Source: Sphaerolaimus hirsutus
Taxonomy: Eukaryota; Nematoda; Chromadorea; Monhysterida; Sphaerolaimidae
Assembly (NCBI GenBank): GCA_964036195.1
Contig: OZ038451.1
Span: 20,162,318-20,226,317, forward strand
Direction: 5' to 3'
Length of the DNA: 64,000 bases
The notes beneath the pieces are model-generated. The model was given only the letters and a program-made list of their open reading frames with translations, was not told where the DNA came from and made no database searches. Both the position numbers and the translations under genes were made by a program. Shown one piece after another: positions 56,801 to 64,000 of this stretch. Within the stretch, counting starts at the first letter, position 1; each line of letters opens with the position of its first letter.

Positions 56801-59800
56801 TAAAATAAAAATTTCACATTTCACACGACATCTTACATGAATTTTGACTCTTAGCATGACCTCCAATTAGGTATATCCATCAATTCTTTTCAGATCTATA
56901 CCACTCCACTATACCTCCGATGAAACGGTCAACAACATCGAAACGTATCGATTCGCGATTTCGCCGCAAATTTTCAATTGGTCTCTGGCGGAAAATGCCG
57001 CTTTCGCTCCGAAAGTGGATAAAAATCTGCCCAATGGAATGATGTCCCTGCCGTGCATTCCAGGTTGACTTCAATTGAAAATACCATATATCCTCGATTA
57101 GTCCCCCCCGAATGGGGGTGCATCATTTCAAATGCTAGCCATTTCGTGTGTTGTGGAAAAGCTCACTTTGTATGCTGTAGTGCCTGACGATGGCAAAAAA
57201 AAGATTCGAAAATTCGAAAACATCTTCGAATTTTCGAATTTTTTAGGACTTTTCGAATTTTCAATCACGCGGTGAAAAAAATACATAAAAATCGATTTTT
57301 TTTCAAAGGATTCGAAAACGTTTTCGAATTTTCGAATTTTTTATAGTGATTTCTCTTCAAAATGAGTAAAAATGCAAAAACTTAACTAAAAGTATCACAT
57401 TCAGATGGATTTTTTTGTAGCAGCAGAGACAAAATACTTATGCGGTACAGCAGTAAGGCTGTAAAATACAAATATGTATTCACAAGTCAGACCAAAAATT
57501 CGAAAATGCAATAATTTGATGCAAAATTTTTTGAAAAGTATGAAAAATATTCGAAAATTCGAAAAGTAATAAAAAAGATTTAAAAATTCGTAAACTTAAT
57601 CCAAAAATTCGATAACTATTTTCAGAAAAATTCGAAAATTTGAAAAGTTGTTTTGGAAAAAAATACTTAAAAATGTAAATACTTTTTAGACAGGGTTTGC
57701 CATCGTTAGTAGTGCCTCATTTCAAATGCTATTGTGCTACAGTTGATATGCCAGCATGAAATTTTGTTTTGAATACGAGAATGTGCAGTCAGTTGCAGTG
57801 ACGTACGCAGTATTTTTGAGCGGGGGGGGGGGCGGCTTTGTCACTGTTGGACACTTTTCTAATGCAATTTGACACCTGAAAACACATATTAAAGAATGGG
57901 CCCCCACACGCTAGTTGACATCGACACCAAATGTCAACTGGTGCCGATCCCGATTCAAAGCTTGCTGACGAGTGGACGAACAACGTTCAAACGCAATCTT
58001 TGAATTAGGAACGGAACCAGTTGACATTTGGTGTCGATGTCAACTAGCGTGTGTGGGGCCAATGGGGTAGAGATTTGCGCACTCGCGCGCAAATTTTTTT
58101 TTTAAAGTGCCCACAACAAGTTCGCATCAGAAAAGTGCCATTTCTGGCAAATTTTTCTGTCCGGCCCGGGAACGGGGGGGGCGCCCCCCCCCCCCTGCGT
58201 ACGTCCTTGGTCAGTTGAACAATTAGTTGACTTAGGTAGTGAGTCAGTCAAAAATCATGACTGAGAACCGGCCACTGTACGTTTCTATACATGATCTTGT
58301 CATTGAAAAATCGTGAATCTGCTTAAAGCGTAAAGTGTAGTATCCGTGTATCCATTCATTGAAGTGTAGCTAATTGGCACATGAAGTGATGCCTTCCAGC
58401 ATACGAAGTGAGCTTTTTTGCAGTATATGGAACGACTAGCATATGAAACGGTCTGCCCCCCCCCCCGAATAATTGTCAACTGAGTGAAGGAAATTTAATG
58501 CCCGCTAGGAATGGTCAGAGGTTTTTCACCGTTTAAAAAAGTTTTCAACGTCCTTTTCAAAAAAGACAAGCATCGAAACGGTTTTTTGACAATCATTTAT
58601 GTTATTGTTCAGCATTACAATGAACTGTTAGAAATGCGGTAGAAGGTTCTGACAATAATTCTCACAGAAAAAAATGTGATGACGAAATAATCACCCACGG
58701 TAATTATTCAAGAATTTACGGTATCCCAAACTTCAATATTTTCTTGTTATGTCAAACACATCTCACAGGTAAAAGGGTGGTCATGCCTAGGGAAACGGTA
58801 TATTCAGCACCGCATTTTCAAAATTGCGACAGGAAAACGCAATCTACAGTAGCTGGCATGCAGCCAACTGAGGCCGACCGATATATGGGCTATTACGATT
58901 TGGAACCGGTGAGCAATGTGCAAATCCAAAAAATCACGCATTTGCACAGCTATAATTATGCACAATCAATTTGCATGCGCACATTCAAAAGTGGTAGAAA
59001 GAACAAAAAATCACACCAAAAACGGTTTTCGAATGCATCATTACCATGGATCATTGCCATGGATCTCGATCACAAGATTATCATGGGTGGAAAGTGGTGC
59101 CCATTCGACAAGTGGTCAACAAAACTTTCACTTGACATAGATAGATAGCCGGAGCACTTGGAGCGGTGAAGCCGTTTCAGAACCCGAATTAATCCCTCCT
59201 CGAATAAACCCCCGCTGTATATTGTTATACTCGGCCGACCGCAAAGTATGCGCAGAATCCTACCATAATTTAATGAATAAAATAATGTGACAAATTCAGT
59301 AATTATTTATTCTATAGTGAAAACAAAGTATGAAAAACTATAAATTTTAGTCCTTTAATCAGAGGGGTTATGGTAGGTTCCCACACTAAGTGTGATGTCC
59401 ACCGAGTATAACATCATATATAATATAGGTAACATCATCATACCGTATTTCCTCGAAATACCCCCCCCCCCCTCAAAATGGGCACTATGAATTTGTGGTC
59501 CCGGAAATGCATAACAGACGTTCAAAACATTTACTGTGTTACGTTAGAACATCGTTTATACCATCTACATCCTTATATAAGGCTGTAAAAACTTATAAAT
59601 TGTGGTTATTGTTGCATTTTTCACGTTTTTCTCTCAAAATTTTCACTCTGAAAAAATAAACCCCCCGGGGGGTAATTCGAGGAAATACGGTACCTAGTTA
59701 TCTGATCCAAATTATGCACGAAAATGTTTCAAACACATCGCAGACATTGGGCATGCCGTTGAGAGCGAGATATCTCCTACAGGTGAACATACCAATTTGG

Positions 59801-61367
59801 CAGAATGATACCATACTGTGAGGTTAAAGTTGCGTAAAACTCGAGCGAGTTAATGCTATACAAAAATGTCTCAGAAATAAGCTTACCGCGTCAAGTACGG
59901 TTGGGAAGATATGCTTTTTCGATATAGATATTCGATATACTTTTTCGGAACACGATATTTGATATCGATATTGAATAAAATTATATTTAGGACAAAATGG
60001 CCTATACCAATATGAAAAAATATCGTTATTCGACATTTTTTCAAAATTTTCGATATCGACATTCTGTATGAAAAAATAGACAATATTCGATACGATATAT
60101 TGTCTCAACCCTAGGGTCAAGTGCGAAATGGAAACATGGAACTGATCCAAAGAAACGTCCCAGAAAGTAAATAGTTAAGGTCAGTTAGAATGACTGCAAT
60201 GATACATTAACTATGTAATTGATGGAATACGTTCAAAGAAATCCTAATTTTAGAAGTGTGTCAATATCTGACAGGTCTAAAATTGTATAGCCATAAGTCG
60301 CTCCAGTTCAGTTCAGTTCAGTTCCGTTCACCAACAAAACACTATAAATTGCAACAAAAAAAACATATGCAGCATGTTGCAAAGGATAAACAAATCTATT
60401 TTCTACCAGCCGATGCATTATTCGGATTCACATATTGTAATCGACGATAAAACACAACATATTATCAATACCTACCTAATCAACGTAAGTGGTCTGGGGA
60501 AAAATTATTTTAGATTTCAGTGAAACTTGTAGTGAATAAATTAACTAGAGGAAAATTTTGCAATTTTAAAGTGATAATCAAAGCTTAAGTGTGAAAAAAG
60601 TGGTGGGATTTTGCAACAACTTTATTTAGCGCTATTTTCACCATAAAGTACTTTTCTTAGAATTAAGCATCAATACAGAGGGACTTAATTTTGCCTGAAA
60701 CACCCCCCCCCTTCCAATGGCTTTACCCAAATCTGAAGTGTAATCTAAAAAAACTTTCACTTGACGTAGATGTTTGTAGGGTGATACGTCCGCCGACTAT
60801 AGGAGCCTTTGGAGTGGGGGACCCCCTTCCTACACCGGAATAAACCTTCATTAATCATTGCTAGCGAAAAATGTCACACTGGGAGCGGTCCCACACGCTG
60901 TAGGCGCAAAGCCAAACGTAAATTGATAACAAAATAATAACTGAAATTGACACTTTTGTCATGTCAATTGACAAATTTGTACATTTTGCAGAACATTTGA
61001 TATGACTTCACACTCCTCAATTGCACCTAACGGAAAAAAACAAAATTAAAAAACAACCCAACCCACTCAGATCCCGCTGGTGGTGAAAATCATAATGGTC
61101 GGATTTGCGATCATCGGCATTTTCATAGCGCTGAAGCCATTTTTGGGGCCAACAATTCAGGAGATACTGCGCTCGACCGTAATCAACTCAAATTCGGACA
61201 CGGATAGCTCGAATTTATCTGAAAGTCAAGACAATAGCAGTGTTGAAGAGAATGCAATTTACCCCGGATTGAGAGACACACATGAAATGGCTGTGATAAG
61301 GAAAACTTCAGAGTGCCAGGAATGTGAACACGATGGGGATCAAAATTGCAGGGTTCACAGATTTTGA
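53834..61367 (+). CDS. SCARB: CD36/LIMP-2/SR-B family scavenger receptor
   Basis: Members are two-pass membrane glycoproteins that take up lipids or sort lysosomal enzymes. Eleven exons: 53834-53974, 54605-54783, 55118-55268, 55341-55610, 56409-56556, 56623-56695, 56894-57063, 58769-58908, 59744-59817, 60373-60484 and 61071-61367. They sum to 1755 nt, or 584 residues. The first membrane segment is about residues 17-38 (VLAGALMCIGGIGCYFAMP). The ectodomain has the family signatures DFYFFSWTNPW, QFGPYSY, NYRTWYW, EGYDDPILSF, the WENKESLPKSWW region, HVFLSYWCRSIP, PHF and YYDLEPTLGM, with NIS, NYS, NVT, NDT, NWS and NKS sequons. The second membrane segment is about 489-508 (LVVKIIMVGFAIIGIFIALK). 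The cytoplasmic tail is unusually long (about 75 residues), acidic and Ser-rich, and ends in a Cys-rich CQECEHDGDQNC stretch. An upstream ATG at 53768 would add 22 residues. Orthology to CD36, SCARB1 or SCARB2 cannot be decided by eye. Confidence 0.88.
54234..54296 (-). other. tRNA-like sequence, possible SINE or tRNA pseudogene
   Basis: On the minus strand ACTGGTTTGAGCGCA resembles a D-arm, and GTGGGTTCTATTCCCGC forms a 5-bp T-stem with a 7-nt loop (B-box GGTTCTATTCC). The 5' acceptor strand does not pair with CCTGTGGCA, so this is not a functional tRNA. It lies in intron 1 of the CD36-family gene. Confidence 0.35.
56006..56279. repeat. ACCGTATTTACCCAAATAAT element
   Basis: The left ACCGTATTTACCCAAATAAT is mirrored by ATTATTCGAGTAAATACAGT. 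The core AACAAAAATGGCATG is shared with 29359-29665. It lies in an intron of the CD36-family gene. Confidence 0.7.
56709..56865. repeat. MITE with CAGGGGCCACTCCCAGAC end
   Basis: It begins CAGGGGCCACTCCCAGACCC with TGTAAAATGTCAAATGTCATG words. The right part has inverted ACATGAATTTTGAC words but a degraded terminus. It is the best-preserved relative of the IWS1 intron element (7603-7767). Other fragments: 54826-54985, 48700-48810, 15000-15175. Confidence 0.6.
57185..57708. mobile_element. hAT-like MITE with TTCGAA arms, TSD GTAGTGCC
   Basis: Ends TGACGATGGCAAA and TTTGCCATCGTTA are flanked by exact GTAGTGCC (57177-57184, 57709-57716). Arms are AAAATTCGAAAATTCG words. It lies in the intron before exon 8 of the CD36-family gene. 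Confidence 0.9.
57796..58209. mobile_element. hAT-like element, CAGTGACGTACGCAG ends, TSD GTCAGTTG, with nested MITE
   Basis: Ends CAGTGACGTACGCAGTATTT and CCTGCGTACGTCCTTG are flanked by exact GTCAGTTG (57788-57795, 58210-58217). Inside, 57905-58058 is a CACACGCTAGTTGACATCGA / TCGATGTCAACTAGCGTGTG palindrome. Same family as 34734-35168. Confidence 0.92.
59228..59412. repeat. 185-bp MITE with TACTCGG ends
   Basis: TATACTCGGCCGACCGC and GTCCACCGAGTATA form short inverted ends around AATCCTACCATAATTT and ATGGTAGGTTCC. This is the intact form of the host at 1939-2802. Confidence 0.65.
59442..59691. repeat. ACCGTATTTCCTCGAAATAC element
   Basis: Inverted ends ACCGTATTTCCTCGAAATAC and AATTCGAGGAAATACGGT. 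Nearly identical to 48097-48348. It ends about 50 bp before exon 9 of the CD36-family gene. Confidence 0.82.
59896..60113. mobile_element. Short hAT-like MITE with ATATCG arms, TSD GSGTCAAG
   Basis: Ends TACGGTTGGGAAGATAT and ATATTGTCTCAACCCTA are flanked by GCGTCAAG and GGGTCAAG. Arms are ATATCGATATTCG words as in 26422-27161, but the element is only 218 bp. It lies in a CD36-family intron. Confidence 0.8.
60305..60327. repeat. CAGTT microsatellite
   Basis: About four CAGTT units in tandem lie in the intron just before exon 10 of the CD36-family gene. Confidence 0.8.
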
Positions 61368-61809
61368 GATCTCGATAAACTGTGCTTATTGTGCCAGCTT
61401 TTACATTTACATATGCAAAACACGGATTTGCAAAATATAATACAAAAAGCATGTATGGTGCCTTGAGCCTTGGATCCGTACTTTGAAGATGGCAACAAAC
61501 GAAACTTTAGGTCACTGAAAAATTCTTGTGGTTGTGCATTTGCAGGAAATGTTTTACATATGCAAATGAAGCACATGGCTAAGTGAAACGTACACGATAT
61601 TGTGACCAGTAAATAATTTATTACGATGTTGCAGAGTCAGTCCGATTTTTGTACAGTTGTTGTCGGCTTTATTTACAAAAAGATTTACCATAAACGACCT
61701 TCAGCCTTTGACCCTTTCATTCTGTTGAACGTTAACTAAAAATTCAAACGTACACGTTTCAAAAATTTAGTTGATCAAAATCAGATTTGAAAACAAGTAT
61801 GCTCCGGGG

Positions 61810-61938
61810 TAGTGATGTGAAAGCGCCACGGCGCTTTTGGCGCTATGTTTTGCCCAGCGCCAGACACAAAATGTCTGGTGCTGGCGCTAGGCGCAGTTTT
61901 GCTCTGGCGCCAAAGTCGTGGCGCTTTTCACATCACTA
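61810..61938. mobile_element. 129-bp hAT-like MITE made of GGCGCC/AAGCGCC words, TSD CTCCGGGG
   Basis: Ends TAGTGATGTGAAAGCGCC and GGCGCTTTTCACATCACTA are flanked by exact CTCCGGGG (61802-61809, 61939-61946). It has the same termini as 41305-42211 but almost no core. Confidence 0.93.
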
Positions 61939-62309
61939 CTCCGGGGACCGACCGTACCCTATAAATTTGTCTGAAGGAAACACTCCATCATGGCGTCATC
62001 GCTAATAAAATCAAAATCCTTCCAAAAAGAATACTATGTTCAAGGGAAAACATTCGCCGCTTTACGCGACTGTGTTTTTCGTTTAGGAATATTTTCTTTG
62101 TGAAAAACCGCAATGCATAGGTATTCGTTATTGACTACGACATAAGGATTTTAACAATTCTGCTCTGTACCTTATGAATTTTTTGGTAGATTTACATAGA
62201 TTTACATACATTATATCTGCATATCATAAATATATACATATTTATGAAATTGAAAACTCCGCCAGATACATATATTTATAAAATAGGGTGCGGCCTTTGA
62301 TCGTGCCGC

Positions 62310-62385
62310 TGCGCACAGATGCGCTGAAAATTTACATGCGCTGGGAGTTTATATGCGCTGCGAGCTTACATGCGCTGGAGGCACA
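62310..62385. repeat. Short tandem repeat, ATGCGCTGSGAGYTTAC-type unit
   Basis: Four imperfect copies of a ~20-bp unit containing ATGCGCTG and TTACATGCGCTGG occur head to tail. Confidence 0.75.
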
Positions 62386-62879
62386 CCGCCCTCCTGATAG
62401 GCTGTGAAAGCAAAAGCTGGTTTTACAAAAGCAAATGAACCAGCTAACAGATAGCTAAACGAACAGGCACGTTGCACAGACACAAAATTTGTGACCGGTA
62501 AGTAACCTATCACGATATTGCAAAGTTATTCCGATTTTTGCACAGTTGTTGTCGGAGGCTTTTATGTTACAAAAAAATTACCATGAACGCTTCAGCTTTT
62601 GACAGTTTCATTCAGTTCAACGCAAATACACTAAACTCTCACTCGAAAAATTAAATCATAAATATCTTATTTGCAAAACAAAAACTAGTATCGAGTAAAG
62701 CCGTAAGAATAAACTCAAATCAACAATAAACTATCAGAAACTAGACACACAATTTATCTAGAAAAACTATACCTTGAAAGTCCTTAGGCACCCTAAAACA
62801 AAACATTCGCTATGGCAGTGGCACAATGATAAATACGCTTTATATAAGCTATGTGCACTTACAATAATATTTACTGGAA

Positions 62880-63015
62880 CCACGGACCAGTCCCGCACCT
62901 TGTCAATGTCCAGTAGAAAAAAACAGTTCACATAGATTTGGAAAATATCATGTAAATCGAAGTGCACGTAAAATTAGAATTGGGTTTTTAACAGGGGCAC
63001 TTCACGGGACTGGCT
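62880..63015. repeat. Short MITE with CCAGTCCCGC ends
   Basis: GGACCAGTCCCGCACCTTG is loosely mirrored by CACTTCACGGGACTGGCTCC. Terminal words place it with 50350-50754. Confidence 0.5.
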
Positions 63016-63199
63016 CCGGGGTAAACTCTGTCAGTTTCGGTGCATTGAAGTTTGCAACGATGTAGCATATTGATGGATATTAATTGGTAGGATATTTACA
63101 TCGATATCGAAAACCAAAAATTTCAAAACAACATCGTTCCAACTCAAATCTACCTGAATCACCAATCCCAATCGACAATATAATCAAATGGCCACCTAT

Positions 63200-63389
63200 T
63201 CAATCAGACGGGAAATCCGAAGCTCCGCCCACTTTACCCCCGGCCAGTTCATTGTCGCCGCGGTTGTACACAACCACATGAACTCCGTCATTTTTGGTGC
63301 AGAAAATACGCTCTTTGCACTCCATTTCCGCATTTTCGTCCACTTTTGTCGAAACACCCATCGCCTGCCGCACGTTCATCGCACCGTGG
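63200..63389 (-). CDS. Candidate terminal exon of an unidentified gene entering from the right edge
   Basis: The minus strand has an acceptor ending in TTTTGCAG at 63390, followed by 62 open codons and a TGA at 63202-63200. The reading starts HGAMNVRQAMGVSTKVDEN, continues through KERIFCTKNDGVHVVVYN and ends GGASDFPSD. Amino-acid composition and codon use look like a real exon (mixed charged residues, no repeat), but I do not recognise the protein. Upstream exons would lie beyond 64000, because 63445-64000 is transposon. It could also be a decayed coding fragment. Confidence 0.45.
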
Positions 63390-63444
63390 CTGCAAAATGT
63401 ATACCAGATTTTACATTTCAGAAATCCGGGGAGGGGGTTGTGTT

Positions 63445-64000
63445 TAGGGTTGGCCGATGTTTTTTTTAAACGTTTTTTTTTTTAAACGTTTTTTTTTTTT
63501 AAAACATGACGTCCGAAATGTTTTTTTTTTTTAAAAAACATCGGCCAAATTTTTTAGTACTAAGCACTAGGTATTTTGCAAAATTTTTGCGCGCATGCGC
63601 GCAATTTCACACACAAATTGACATTGGTGGTTGTTTTCATTGGTTTTGTTGCATTTTTAGTATCAAAACATCCATTTCTATGTGCTACCATGGGTGAATA
63701 AGCCGACATATGTTGCTGTAATATATACTATTGAGGTAATGTGCTTCCATGTACCTCCACAGTGTGTAACTTCACTCCCAAAGTAACAACCTCCTTTTAT
63801 AACCTTGTTTGATCACCATTCCGTGCCAAACTTTACCTGAAGTCACGAACATTCGACTATAAGGCGATATACGAACGATATGTTGACGAAAAATGGATAT
63901 TTTTGACACAAATCACCACTTATAATGCTATCCCATGGCTCCACAGCCATTATATGGTCATATTTAACATCACAGAGTATTGCCAGTGTCTGATATACCT
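63445..64000. mobile_element. hAT-like element, left end (cut by window end)
   Basis: It starts TAGGGTTGGCCGATG with AAACGTTTTTTTTT arms. The core is the reverse complement of 1-380 and of the 4283-4966 core. The right terminus lies outside the window. Confidence 0.8.

Larger units (their letters stand above)
61598..62622. repeat. Pair of ~130-bp direct repeats
   Basis: 61598-61735 and 62493-62622 share TGACC(A/G)GTAA, TCCGATTTTTGTACAGTTGT-type and TTCAGCTTTTGAC blocks in the same orientation with moderate divergence. They flank the small hAT element at 61810 and the short tandem repeat at 62310. Origin unknown. Confidence 0.65.

Noticed and set aside
2130-60113. Telomere-like TAGGGTT/AACCCTA motifs
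   Set aside because: They occur singly at element ends next to 8-bp duplications, never as tandem TTAGGG arrays.

Overview
This window is nuclear DNA of an animal, most likely an invertebrate; I cannot name the species. The genes are split into small exons (16 to 376 nt) with GT..AG introns and use the standard stop codons. They encode eukaryotic and animal-type proteins. Six complete or near-complete multi-exon genes, one gene cut by the left edge and one candidate terminal exon can be assembled by hand. In each complete gene every intron phase agrees and the summed exons are a multiple of three.

Layout from left to right: IWS1-like transcription/splicing factor (minus, 8816 to <1308, 3' part outside the window); a gene-free block at 8.8-20.8 kb dominated by a huge GGCGCC-based inverted tandem array; HtrA2/Omi-like mitochondrial serine protease (minus, 28079-20864); a one-Ig-domain type I membrane protein (minus, 32012-29084); CD2BP2/U5-52K GYF-domain protein (plus, 32944-39400); TOM7 (plus, 40148-42458); ALG14 (plus, 42949-45392); beta-ureidopropionase UPB1 (minus, 52503-46774); CD36/LIMP-2 family scavenger receptor (plus, 53834-61367); and a possible last exon of an unidentified minus-strand gene (63389-63200). 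These are unrelated housekeeping or membrane genes placed side by side. Nothing suggests an operon.

Introns and intergenic DNA are packed with non-autonomous DNA transposons. At least 18 insertions show hAT-type termini (TAGGGTT, CAGGG or relatives) and an 8-bp target-site duplication I could read on both sides, exact in most cases and one or two mismatches in the rest. The most striking signal is their architecture: short conserved termini flank long arms built from one element-specific short word (GGGATC, ATATCG, AAACGTTTT, TTTCCG, AAGCGC, GGCGCC, TTCGAA, GTTTACG, AAGTGTA), and the arms are inverted at the two ends. Some elements share an internal core but have different arm words, as if the arms were rewritten while termini and core stayed the same.

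Two introns (ALG14 intron 1, and the 144-nt IWS1 intron at 7621-7764) start inside the terminal inverted repeat of a CAGGGGCC-type element at the same changed base, which creates CAG|GT. They look like transposon-derived (introner-like) introns. Exon coordinates are manual predictions from similarity, phase and splice dinucleotides, without transcript support.
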